Assembly: GCF_014646235.1 (NCBI RefSeq)
Contig: NZ_BMNB01000001.1
Location: 417,033-481,032, forward strand
DNA from: Micromonospora sonchi
Lineage (GTDB): Bacteria > Actinomycetota > Actinomycetes > Mycobacteriales > Micromonosporaceae
Length of the DNA: 64,000 nucleotides
Reading direction: 5' to 3'
The position numbers and the translations under genes are program-made. Of this stretch, positions 36,126-46,892 are shown one piece after another. Under the pieces are notes generated by a model, which did no database searches, was not told where the DNA came from, and was given only the letters and a program-made list of their open reading frames with translations. Positions within the stretch are counted from its first letter, which is position 1, and each line of letters starts with the position of its first letter.

Positions 36126-37139
36126 ATGATCAGTCCAGCATCACGGCGAGCCGCTGGCTCGCTCTTCGGTCTGGCCTACGGTGACGCCCTGGGCAAGCCC
36201 ACCGAGTTCCTCAGCGTCGCCGAGATCGACCGCCGGTACGGTCCGGCCGGCCCCCGGGAGCTGGTCGGCGAGCCCGCGCTGGTCACCGACGACACCCAGA
36301 TGGCGCTCGCGGTGACCTGGGCGCTGCACGACGCGCCCGGGTACACCGCCGAGGCGGTCGAGCCGCTGCTGCGGCGGCGCTTCCTCGACTGGGCGGCCAG
36401 CCCGGACAACAATCGCGCGCCGGGGATGACCTGCCTGCGCGCCTGCGCCGAGCTGTCCCGTGGTCTGCCATGGCAGGAGGCCACGGTGGTCGGCTCGAAG
36501 GGCTGCGGGGCGAACATGCGGGTCACCCCGGTCGGGCTGCTCGACGTCGACCTCGACACCCTCGCCGGGCTGGCCCAGCTCCAGGCCGGTCTGACCCACG
36601 GGCACCCCACCGGCCTGGCCGCCAGCGAGCTGACCGCGTACGCCGTGCGGCTGCTGATCGACGGCGTCGCGCTGGCGGAGCTGCCCGGCCTGCTCGCCGC
36701 GCGCGCCCGCGACCAGCGCACCGTCTACCGAAGCGACTGGCTCGGCGACCTGTGGCGGCGGGCGGGTGCCGCGACACCGGGGGAGTTCATCGCCACCGGT
36801 TGGGACGAGTGCGCCGCCGCGTTGCGCCGGCTGACCGCGGCGCTCGCCGCACCCGACGACGGCGGCGACCCGTGCCGGCGCACCGGGGACGGCTGGATCG
36901 CCGAGGAGGCCCTCGCCACCGCGCTCTACTGCGCCCTGCGGCATGCCGAGGACCCGGTCGGCGCGCTCGCCCGGGGTGCCCGCACCGCAGGCGATTCGGA
37001 TTCCATCGCCGCCCTCGCCGGCGCCTTCGTCGGCGCGGCCGCCGGCATGGCCGCCTGGCCCGCTGGATGGGCCGACCGCATCGAGTACGCCGACCAACTG
37101 GCGGCCCTCGCGGCCACCTGGGAACGGAAACCCGGCTGA
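36126..37139 (+). CDS. ADP-ribosylglycohydrolase family protein
   Basis: A 337-residue cytoplasmic enzyme of the DraG/ARH family, which removes ADP-ribose from proteins or small molecules with two metal ions. It shows GSLFGLAYGDALGKPTEF, the first metal site ALVTDDTQMALA and the second GDSDSIAALAGAFVGAAAG. NNRAPGMTCLRACAELSRG and SKGCGANMRVTPVGLL fit the family. No ribosome site precedes the ATG; a CATCAT 7 bp upstream might be a weak -10. It lies between the MetE-like gene and ligA without apparent functional link. Confidence 0.9.
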   Translation: MISPASRRAAGSLFGLAYGDALGKPTEFLSVAEIDRRYGPAGPRELVGEPALVTDDTQMALAVTWALHDAPGYTAEAVEPLLRRRFLDWAASPDNNRAPGMTCLRACAELSRGLPWQEATVVGSKGCGANMRVTPVGLLDVDLDTLAGLAQLQAGLTHGHPTGLAASELTAYAVRLLIDGVALAELPGLLAARARDQRTVYRSDWLGDLWRRAGAATPGEFIATGWDECAAALRRLTAALAAPDDGGDPCRRTGDGWIAEEALATALYCALRHAEDPVGALARGARTAGDSDSIAALAGAFVGAAAGMAAWPAGWADRIEYADQLAALAATWERKPG

Positions 37140-37184
37140 CCGGTCGGCGAAGTGTCCCACCGGCCGGATACCGTGCCCGGGTAG

Positions 37185-39341
<2,157 letters not shown>

Positions 39342-39500
39342 GTCGCCCGCCGGTCGGTCCGTGGATCCACTCGGCACATACCAACTTAATTACGACTACG
39401 ACCGATCGGCTGTCGTGGCGGGAAATCGGGCACCAGGGGCGTTTCATTGGGAACACGGCGCGTGAACCCACGCGCGGCAATGACGTACCGGGAAGGTGTG

Positions 39501-41915
39501 ATGGAGCCGCCCGACCCGCGCAACCTGATCCCGCCCGGACGGACGGCGCAGTTCACGGCCTTCGTCGGTGGCGTGCTCATCCTGGCGGTGCTGGTCTCGG
39601 CCGGCCCGCTGAGGTCGCTGGCCGGCACGCTGCCCGAGTTGCCGGTGGCGTTCTGGGCCATGGCGGTGCTCGCGGTGGCCTGCGACGCACGGCCCTTCGT
39701 CCCACCCGGCCGGCGGCAGTCCTCGGCGGTCTTCCCGTCGACCTGCTTCACCTTTGCGATCCTGCTCGGCTGGGGGCTCGGTCCCGCGGTCGCGGTGCAG
39801 GCGGTCGCCGTGCTGGTGTCCGGGCTCCGTTTGGGATACGCCCCCTGGCGGACGGCCTTCAACGCCGGCCAGTACGCCTGCGCCCTGGCCGCCGCGTACG
39901 CGGTCACCCGTCTCGGGCCCGGTGGTGTCTTCGACGGCGGGCCGCTCGCCTGGACCGACATCGCGGCGATCGGCGGTGCCGGGCTGGCCTGGCTCGTGGT
40001 CAACTACAGCCTGGTCACCGCCGCCGTGCGGTTGCGTTTCGGCGAGCGGTGGTGGCCCAGCGCCTGGCACGGGCTGCCCTTCGAGTTGCTCTCCACCGGC
40101 AGCCTGCTGCTGCTCGCGCCGGTGCTCGTCACCGCCGCGCGGGCCAGCGCGGCCCTGGTGCCGTTGGTGCTGGTGCCGCTCTTCGCGGTGTACCGGATGG
40201 CGCGGCTCACCGTCGAGCAGCACCAACTCACCCTGCTCGACCCGCTCACCGGCCTGGCCAACCGCAAGGCGCTGCTGGCCGAGGTCAGCGAGCAGCTACA
40301 TCGGCACGCCGAGCGCCGGGCGCGGGGTGAGCCGGACGCCCGCCTCGCCCTGCTGCTGATCGACCTGGACCGGTTCAAGAACGTCAACGACGCGCTCGGG
40401 CACGAGGTGGGCGACCGGCTGCTCGTCGAGGTGAGCGCCCGGCTGACCGATGTGGTCGAGCCGCCGGACCTGGTCGCCCGCCTCGGCGGTGACGAGTTCG
40501 CGATCGTGATGACCCGGCTGGCCGACGTCGCGCAGGCCCGGGCCCTGGCCGGCCAGGTGGTGCAGGTGCTGGCCGAGCCGGTGCCGCTGGACGGGTTGCC
40601 GCTGGACGTCGGCGGCTCCATCGGGATCGCCCTGTACCCGGAACACGGCGAGGACTTCGCCACCCTGATGCGCCACGCCGACGTGGCGATGTACGACGCG
40701 AAGCACCGCAACGACACCGTCGCCGTCTACACGGCCGAGTCCGACCACAACTCCGCCGAGCGCCTGGGCCTGCTCGCCGACCTGCGCCGGGCGCTGGAGG
40801 CCCGGTCGGCGGGCCGACCGGGCGAGGAGGAGGGCCCGGCTGCGCCCGCGGTGCGCGGCGGGGACGGCGCCATGTTGCCCGCGGTGCCGCCGGCATCCAC
40901 CGGGCCGGCCGGGGTGGCGTCGGCGGAAGCCGTGGCGCACGAACGCCCCGGCCACCGGTGGTGGAGCCGGTACCGGGGCCGCCCGCCGGTCGCGGCGCAC
41001 GACGACGAGCTGTTGAACCGCATCGTCACCGGTGCCGATCCGATCCTGCGCCGCGCTGCCCAGTCCGCCGAGTCGCCGGTCCCCGACGAGGCGTGGGACC
41101 GACCGGTGCGACCGGGTGAGCCACCCGAGCCGGCCGGGGACGTGGGCGAGATCATGATGTACTACCAGCCGCAGATCGCGATCGCCACCGGTGAGCTGGT
41201 CGGCGTGGAGGCGCTGCTGCGCTGGCGGCACCCACGGCGGGGGATGGTCGATCCGGAGGAGCTGATCCGGGTCGCCGAGCAGAGCGCGGTGATGCGCCTG
41301 CTCACCCGCCGGGTGGTCGACGACGTGATGGAGCAGCTCGCCAAGTGGTCGGCGGCGGGTCTCCGGCTGCGGGCGGCGGTCAACGTCAGCGTGCGTGACC
41401 TGCACACCGGGGAGATCGCCGACCAGATCGCCGACCGGCTCGCCCGCCACGGCCTGGCCCCGGACCGGCTGCAACTGGAGATCACCGAAGGTGCCCTGAT
41501 GGCCGACCCGCGTCGGGTGCTGACCACCATCACCCGGCTGCACCGGATCGGGGTGGGCATCGCGCTCGACGATTTCGGCACCGGATACTCCTCCCTTCAG
41601 CATCTGCGTCGGCTGCCGCTGTCGGAGGTGAAGGTCGACCGGTCCTTCGTCCTCGGCATGGTCGACGACGCCGACGACGCGGCGATCGTACGATCGACGA
41701 TCGAGCTGGCCAAGGCGCTGGGGCTGCGGGTGGTGGCCGAGGGCGTGGAGGACGAGCGGAGCTGGCGCATGTTGCACGCCGCCGGCTGTGACGCCGCCCA
41801 GGGCTGGTTCTACGCCCGGCCGATGCCGGCCGAGGAACTCGTCGCCTGGATGGCCCGGTACCGTCCGCTACGCCCGCTCGGCGGCCACGACGACGCGGAC
41901 CTGCCCACGCGGTGA
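39501..41915 (+). CDS. Membrane GGDEF-EAL cyclic-di-GMP protein with linker inside EAL
   Basis: An 804-residue two-domain c-di-GMP protein. About six N-terminal helices (residues 12-230, MASE-like) anchor it. The GGDEF domain has an intact GGDEF at 329-333. The EAL domain has EAL at 570-572, [17 protein letters not shown] and a late EGVED, all intact, so both cyclase and phosphodiesterase activity are possible. Unusually, about 115 low-complexity residues (435-548) separate the helix [10 protein letters not shown] from the first EAL strand YYQPQI. The ATG at 39501 follows GGAAGG. An AT-rich stretch near 39385 may be its promoter. Confidence 0.9.
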   Translation: MEPPDPRNLIPPGRTAQFTAFVGGVLILAVLVSAGPLRSLAGTLPELPVAFWAMAVLAVACDARPFVPPGRRQSSAVFPSTCFTFAILLGWGLGPAVAVQAVAVLVSGLRLGYAPWRTAFNAGQYACALAAAYAVTRLGPGGVFDGGPLAWTDIAAIGGAGLAWLVVNYSLVTAAVRLRFGERWWPSAWHGLPFELLSTGSLLLLAPVLVTAARASAALVPLVLVPLFAVYRMARLTVEQHQLTLLDPLTGLANRKALLAEVSEQLHRHAERRARGEPDARLALLLIDLDRFKNVNDALGHEVGDRLLVEVSARLTDVVEPPDLVARLGGDEFAIVMTRLADVAQARALAGQVVQVLAEPVPLDGLPLDVGGSIGIALYPEHGEDFATLMRHADVAMYDAKHRNDTVAVYTAESDHNSAERLGLLADLRRALEARSAGRPGEEEGPAAPAVRGGDGAMLPAVPPASTGPAGVASAEAVAHERPGHRWWSRYRGRPPVAAHDDELLNRIVTGADPILRRAAQSAESPVPDEAWDRPVRPGEPPEPAGDVGEIMMYYQPQIAIATGELVGVEALLRWRHPRRGMVDPEELIRVAEQSAVMRLLTRRVVDDVMEQLAKWSAAGLRLRAAVNVSVRDLHTGEIADQIADRLARHGLAPDRLQLEITEGALMADPRRVLTTITRLHRIGVGIALDDFGTGYSSLQHLRRLPLSEVKVDRSFVLGMVDDADDAAIVRSTIELAKALGLRVVAEGVEDERSWRMLHAAGCDAAQGWFYARPMPAEELVAWMARYRPLRPLGGHDDADLPTR

Positions 41916-42055
41916 CGCGCCTTTCCGGTGTGCGGGGAGCCGGGGGCGGCCGGCCCGGCACGGAACAATAGACTCGCTGCCGTCACCGCGGGTCGCGCTC
42001 AGCCCGACCGAAGGTGGGACTACCCAGACCCAGGACAGCCACGAAGGGGGCACCG

Positions 42056-42361
42056 ATGGTCGCCATCTCCCGCGAGGAGGTCGCGCACCTGGCGCGACTG
42101 TCGCGGCTCGCCGTGTCGGAGGAGGAGTTGGACACCTTCGCCGGCCAGCTCGACGTGATCCTTCAGGCGGTCGCCCAGGTGGGCGAGGTCGCCGCCGCGG
42201 ACATTCCGCCGACCTCGCACTCGGTGCCGCTGACCAACGTGCTCCGCGAGGACGTCGTGACGCCCGGCCTGACCCCCGAGGAGGCGCTGTCGGGCGCGCC
42301 CGACGCGGAGGAACAGCGGTTCCGCGTACCGCGGATCCTGGACGAGGATGTGGCATCGTGA
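42056..42361 (+). CDS. gatC: Asp/Glu-tRNA amidotransferase subunit C
   Basis: A 101-residue subunit that stabilises GatA in the GatCAB amidotransferase, which turns Glu-tRNA(Gln) into Gln-tRNA(Gln). It opens [22 protein letters not shown] and has [12 protein letters not shown] and a C-terminal PRILD motif, all typical. The ATG is preceded by GAAGGGGG. The stop overlaps the GatA start by 4 bp. A TAGACT -10 at 41969-41974 would give a leader of about 75 nt. Confidence 0.95.
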   Translation: MVAISREEVAHLARLSRLAVSEEELDTFAGQLDVILQAVAQVGEVAAADIPPTSHSVPLTNVLREDVVTPGLTPEEALSGAPDAEEQRFRVPRILDEDVAS

Positions 42362-43833
42362 CCGAGCTGACGAAGTTGAGCGCTGCCGAGATCGCGGGGC
42401 TGGTCGCCGCCGGTGAGACCTCCGCCGTCGAGGTCACCCGGGCGCACCTGGACCGCATCGCCGCCGTCGACGACCGGGTCCACGCGTTCCTGCACGTCGA
42501 CAGCGATGGTGCGCTGGCCGCCGCCCGCGACGTGGACGCCCGGCGTGCCGCCGGCGAGGAGTTGGGCCCGCTGGCCGGCGTGCCGGTCGCGGTCAAGGAC
42601 GTGCTGACCACCAAGGGCGTGCCGACCACCGTCGGGTCGAAGATCCTGGAGGGCTGGCGCCCGCCGTACGACTCGACGATCGTGCAGCGGCTGCGGGCCG
42701 CCGGCACGGTGATGCTCGGCAAGACCAACATGGACGAGTTCGCGATGGGCTCCTCCACGGAGTACTCGGCGTACGGTCCGACCCGCAACCCGTGGGACAC
42801 CGACCGCATTCCGGGCGGCTCGGGCGGGGGCAGCGCCGCGGCGCTCGCCGCGTACGAGGCGCCGCTGGCGATCGGCTCGGACACCGGTGGCTCGATCCGC
42901 CAGCCCGGCGCGGTCACCGGCACCGTCGGCGCCAAGCCCACCTACGGCGGCACCTCCCGCTACGGGCTGGTGGCGTTCTCCTCCTCGCTGGACACCCCCG
43001 GCCCGTGCGCGCGTACGGTGCTCGACGCCGCGCTGCTGCACGAGGCGATCGGCGGCCACGACCCGCGCGACTCCACCTCCATCCCGGCGCCCGTGCCGGA
43101 CGTGGTGGCCGCGGCGAAGCGCGGCGCGACCGGCGATCTGACCGGGGTACGCCTCGGTGTGGTCTCCGAGTTCGCCGACGAGGGTGTCGAGCCGGGCGTG
43201 CTGGCCGCCTTCAACGAGTCCGTCGACGCGCTGACGAAGCTGGGCGCGGAGATCGTGGAGGTGTCCTGCCCGCACTTCAGGTACGCGCTGCCCGCGTACT
43301 ACCTGATCGCTCCGAGCGAGTGCTCCTCGAACCTGGCCCGCTTCGACGGTGTCCGGTTCGGCCTGCGGGTCGGCGACGACGGCAACCGGTCGTTGGAGGA
43401 GGTCATGTCCGTGACCCGGGAGGCCGGCTTCGGCCCCGAGGTCAAGCGGCGGATCATGATCGGCACGTACGCGCTCTCCTCGGGCTACTACGACGCCTAC
43501 TACGGTCAGGCGCAGAAGGTCCGCACCCTGATCACCCGGGACTTCACCGCCGCGTTCGAGCGGGTCGACGCGCTGATCTCGCCGACCACCCCGTTCGTGG
43601 CCTTCCCACTGGGGGCGCGCACCTCCGACCCGTACCAGATGTACCTGGCCGACCTGTTCACCAGCCCGACGAACCTCTACGGCGGGCCGGGCATTTCGGT
43701 GCCGTGCGGGCTCTCCGGCGGGCTGCCGGTCGGCCTCCAGGTGATGGCCCCGACCATGGCCGACGACCGCATGTACCGCGTCGCCGCCGCCCTGGAAACC
43801 GCCGTCGGCACCCTCACTCCACCGGAGCTCTGA
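42358..43833 (+). CDS. gatA: Asp/Glu-tRNA amidotransferase subunit A
   Basis: The glutaminase subunit of GatCAB, an amidase-signature enzyme. The Ser-cisSer-Lys triad is visible in [13 protein letters not shown] (Lys), [14 protein letters not shown] (cis-Ser region) and [13 protein letters not shown] (nucleophile Ser). [14 protein letters not shown] also matches. The GTG start overlaps gatC (GTGA), so they are translationally coupled. The 491-residue length is normal. gatB is not directly next: an Ig-domain gene and a hairpin lie between. Confidence 0.96.
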   Translation: MTELTKLSAAEIAGLVAAGETSAVEVTRAHLDRIAAVDDRVHAFLHVDSDGALAAARDVDARRAAGEELGPLAGVPVAVKDVLTTKGVPTTVGSKILEGWRPPYDSTIVQRLRAAGTVMLGKTNMDEFAMGSSTEYSAYGPTRNPWDTDRIPGGSGGGSAAALAAYEAPLAIGSDTGGSIRQPGAVTGTVGAKPTYGGTSRYGLVAFSSSLDTPGPCARTVLDAALLHEAIGGHDPRDSTSIPAPVPDVVAAAKRGATGDLTGVRLGVVSEFADEGVEPGVLAAFNESVDALTKLGAEIVEVSCPHFRYALPAYYLIAPSECSSNLARFDGVRFGLRVGDDGNRSLEEVMSVTREAGFGPEVKRRIMIGTYALSSGYYDAYYGQAQKVRTLITRDFTAAFERVDALISPTTPFVAFPLGARTSDPYQMYLADLFTSPTNLYGGPGISVPCGLSGGLPVGLQVMAPTMADDRMYRVAAALETAVGTLTPPEL

Positions 43834-43856
43834 ACCGGCCTCCGCGATCCGCATGA

Positions 43857-43917
43857 TCGACTCAGCTTCGGGGGACGTCGCCGCCTCATCGGCGGACCGA
43901 CCCCGAAGCTGAGTCGA
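43857..43917. terminator. Long two-part hairpin after gatA
   Basis: A perfect 17-bp inverted repeat (43857-43873 and 43901-43917) encloses a 27-nt loop, which itself holds a 5-bp stem CCGCC-TCATC-GGCGG. It starts 24 bp after the gatA stop. It acts as a terminator, or it is a dispersed palindromic repeat of the host. Confidence 0.75.
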
Positions 43918-44012
43918 CGTGCCGCGGCTCGGCGTTGGTGATGGTCGGATAGAGTGCCAATCCCCTGGTGAAACGCGGTCAGGGCTTTTCGATCGATCCC
44001 TGGATGTGCGCG

Positions 44013-45161
44013 ATGAAGACGCTGCGGCCGATCACGATCGTCTCGGTGCTCATGGTGCTGCTCCTCGGCGGTGCGCGGCCGGCGATGGCCGTCCCCGAGG
44101 GCGTCACCATCACCTCGGGGACGCCCGCGTCGCCGGTGACCGCCCACGAGCCGTACCCGACGCACACGTTCACCGCCTCGGGCGGCGCCGCTCCGTACGG
44201 TCTGTCGTTGCGGTCGGGGGTGTTGCCGCCGGGGATGGCGCTGTCGTCGGGGGGAGTCCTCGCCGGCACGCCGAGCACCCCCGGTAGCTACACCTTCGGG
44301 ATCCGGATGACGGACGCGGACGAGGCCTCCGCCGAGCAGAGCGTCACCGTCGTGGTGGTCGCGCCGACGGTCACCGTCACCTCTGGCGAGCCGATTTCGC
44401 CCTGGTACACCGGGCAGCCGTACCCGACGCACACGTTCACCGCCTCGGGCGGCACCGCTCCGTACGGGCTGTCGTTGCGCTCGGGGGTGTTGCCGCCGGG
44501 GATGGCGCTGTCGTCCGGGGGAGTCCTCGCCGGCACGCCGAGCACCCCCGGTAGCTACACCTTCGGCATCCGGCTGACCGACCAGCACGGCTTCCACGCC
44601 GACCAGGAGGTCACGGTGGCGATCGCCGCACCGGCCACCACCATCACCTCCGGGACACCGCCGCGCGGCACGGTCGGCGAGGGGTACTCGTTCCGGTTCA
44701 CCGCGGAGGGCGACACCGACATCCGGTTCAGCGTGGCCGCCGGTGACCTGCCCCCGGGGCTCACCCTGGCCCCGAACGGCCGGCTGAGCGGTCAGCCCGA
44801 GGTCGCGGGCAGCTTCGCCGTCACGGTGCGCGCGGCCGGTACGGCGACGAGCGCCACCGAGGAACTGCCGCTGATCGTCGATGCCGCGCCGTTCGCGCCG
44901 ACGCCCACGCCCACGCCGACGGCGACCCCGACCGCTCCGACGCCGGCCCCGACCGAGCCGTCGGCCACCCCGACCGAGGCGGTGCCGGCGACCCCGGCGG
45001 CGGCCTCGCCGTCGCCGCAGCCGAGGGGCAGTTGGTGGCTGCCGACCACCGGATCGAACTCGGCCCTGGTGCTGCTGCTCCTGAGCGTGGTGGCGTTCTC
45101 GATCGGCGGGATCCTGCTCGTGCTGACCTACAACCGGCGGCGGTTCACGACCCCCGAGTGA
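44013..45161 (+). CDS. Sortase-anchored surface protein with Ig-like (He_PIG) repeats
   Basis: A 382-residue surface protein. The ATG at 44013 begins a signal peptide (MKTLRPITIVSVLMVLLLGGARPAMA). Three Ig-like putative-Ig repeats of about 90 residues follow, each with a variant of GLSLRSGVLPPGMALSSGGVLAGTP; the first two are nearly identical. A Pro/Thr/Ala stalk comes next, then LPTTG, a hydrophobic helix and the basic tail NRRRF, a complete sortase signal. The longer frame from GTG 43968 would bury the signal peptide. It interrupts the gat genes. No sortase gene is in the window. Confidence 0.85.
   Translation: MKTLRPITIVSVLMVLLLGGARPAMAVPEGVTITSGTPASPVTAHEPYPTHTFTASGGAAPYGLSLRSGVLPPGMALSSGGVLAGTPSTPGSYTFGIRMTDADEASAEQSVTVVVVAPTVTVTSGEPISPWYTGQPYPTHTFTASGGTAPYGLSLRSGVLPPGMALSSGGVLAGTPSTPGSYTFGIRLTDQHGFHADQEVTVAIAAPATTITSGTPPRGTVGEGYSFRFTAEGDTDIRFSVAAGDLPPGLTLAPNGRLSGQPEVAGSFAVTVRAAGTATSATEELPLIVDAAPFAPTPTPTPTATPTAPTPAPTEPSATPTEAVPATPAAASPSPQPRGSWWLPTTGSNSALVLLLLSVVAFSIGGILLVLTYNRRRFTTPE
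44151..44574 (+). repeat. Duplicated Ig-repeat DNA
   Basis: About 157 bp at 44151-44307 recur at 44418-44574 with only a few changes, 267 bp (89 codons) apart. The near-identity at DNA level points to recent duplication or gene conversion between the first two Ig-like repeats; the third repeat is clearly diverged. Confidence 0.8.
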
Positions 45162-45258
45162 TGCCCGGCCGAGGCGGGGCGGGCCGAGCAGTTAGGCTTG
45201 GCGGCGTTGTGTCCGGATGCCGCCGCGGGCCGGCTACCGCCCGAAAACTGGAGTTCCC

Positions 45259-46749
45259 ATGACCACGACGCTGCCCGCGTACGACGAGGTCGTCGCGCGC
45301 TACGAGCCGGTGATCGGCCTGGAGACCCACGTCGAGCTGGGCACGAACACGAAGATGTTCTGCGGCTGCCCGACCGACTTCGGCGGCGAGCCGAACACCC
45401 GGGTCTGCCCGGTCTGCCTGGGCCTGCCCGGCTCGCTGCCGGTGGCGAACAAGGCGGCCATCGAGGCGACCATCCGGATCGGTCTCGCACTGAACTGCTC
45501 CATCGCGCAGTGGTGCCGGTTCGCCCGGAAGAACTACTTCTACCCGGACATGCCGAAGAACTTCCAGATCAGCCAGTACGACGAACCGCTCTGCGTCGAC
45601 GGCTACCTGGACGTCGAGGTCAACGGCGAGACCGTGCGGATCGGCATCGAGCGGGTGCACCTGGAGGAGGACACCGGCAAGACGCTGCACGTCGGCGGGG
45701 CCACCGGCCGCATCCACGGGGCCACCGAGTCGCTGGTGGACTACAACCGGGCCGGCATTCCGCTGGTGGAGATCGTCACCAAGCCGATCCCCGGCAGCGG
45801 TGCGCTCGCGCCCGAGGTGGCCCGCGCGTACGTCGCCGAGCTGCGCGACGTGATCCGCTCGCTCGGCGTCTCCGACGTCCGCATGGAGGAGGGCTCGCTG
45901 CGCTGCGACGTCAACACCTCGCTGAACCTGCCGGGCGAGGAGTGGGGCACCCGCACCGAGACGAAGAACGTCAACTCGCTGCGCTCGGTCGAGCGGGCGG
46001 TCCGCTCGGAGATGCTGCGCCAGGCCGCCGTGCTCGACGCGGGTGGGCGGATCACCCAGGAGACCCGGCACTTCCACGAGGAATCCGGGGACACCACCCC
46101 GGGCCGGTCCAAGGAGACCGCCACCGACTACCGCTACTTCCCCGAGCCGGACCTGGTGCCGCTCGCGCCGGACCCGGCCTGGGTGGCCGAGCTGAAGGCC
46201 GAGCTGCCGGAGCTGCCCCGGGTGCACCGCCGCCGCCTCCAGCAGGCGTGGGGGTTGTCCGACCTCGACATGCAGTCGGTGCTCAACGCCGGCGCGGTCG
46301 AGCTGATCGAGGCCACCGTCGCCGCCGGTGCCACCCCGGCCGCCGCCCGCAAGTGGTGGCTGGGTGAGCTGTCCCGGCGGGCCAACGAGACGGGCGTGGA
46401 GTTGGCGGATGTCGGGGCCACGCCGAGGCAGGTCGCCGAGCTGCAAAGCCTGGTCGACGCCGGCAAGCTCAACGACAAGCTGGCCCGTACGGTGCTGGAG
46501 GGCGTGGTCGTCGGCGAGGGCTCGCCCACCGAGATCATGACCAACCGGGGCCTGGAGGTCGTCTCCGACACCGGTGCGCTGACGGCCGCCGTCGACGAGG
46601 CGATCGCCGCCAACCCGGAGATCGCCGACAAGATCCGCTCCGGCAAGGTCGCCGCCGCCGGCGCCCTGGTCGGCGCCGTCATGAAGACCACCCGAGGCCA
46701 GGCCGACGCCAAAACCGTCCGCGACCTGATCCTGCAACGGCTGAGTTGA
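45259..46749 (+). CDS. gatB: Asp/Glu-tRNA amidotransferase subunit B
   Basis: The kinase and tRNA-binding subunit of GatCAB. It shows [21 protein letters not shown], the zinc cysteines in [43 protein letters not shown] and the tail domain YqeY-like ([28 protein letters not shown]). The 496-residue length is normal. A TAGGCT -10 at 45193-45198 gives it its own promoter with a leader of about 55 nt. Copy 3 of the bipartite repeat begins at its stop codon. Confidence 0.96.
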   Translation: MTTTLPAYDEVVARYEPVIGLETHVELGTNTKMFCGCPTDFGGEPNTRVCPVCLGLPGSLPVANKAAIEATIRIGLALNCSIAQWCRFARKNYFYPDMPKNFQISQYDEPLCVDGYLDVEVNGETVRIGIERVHLEEDTGKTLHVGGATGRIHGATESLVDYNRAGIPLVEIVTKPIPGSGALAPEVARAYVAELRDVIRSLGVSDVRMEEGSLRCDVNTSLNLPGEEWGTRTETKNVNSLRSVERAVRSEMLRQAAVLDAGGRITQETRHFHEESGDTTPGRSKETATDYRYFPEPDLVPLAPDPAWVAELKAELPELPRVHRRRLQQAWGLSDLDMQSVLNAGAVELIEATVAAGATPAAARKWWLGELSRRANETGVELADVGATPRQVAELQSLVDAGKLNDKLARTVLEGVVVGEGSPTEIMTNRGLEVVSDTGALTAAVDEAIAANPEIADKIRSGKVAAAGALVGAVMKTTRGQADAKTVRDLILQRLS

Positions 46750-46803
46750 AAGGAGGGGCCCCTTATTAACGCCTGATGTAGAGCAGGGGCCCCTTATTAA
46801 CAC
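46749..46803 (+). repeat. Bipartite GGGGCCCC repeat, copy 3
   Basis: The same two-part element begins at the last base of the gatB stop. Half-units AAGGAGGGGCCCCTTATTAA and CAGGGGCCCCTTATTAA surround GCCTGATGTAGAG. Its placement suggests use as a transcription terminator. Confidence 0.85.
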
Positions 46804-46892
46804 CCGCGAGGCACCCGCACCCCGCATTCGAGGCGCCCGCACCCACCCCTAGCCGGTCGTCAACGGCGACGTACCGGAGCCCTGGAGTCACC

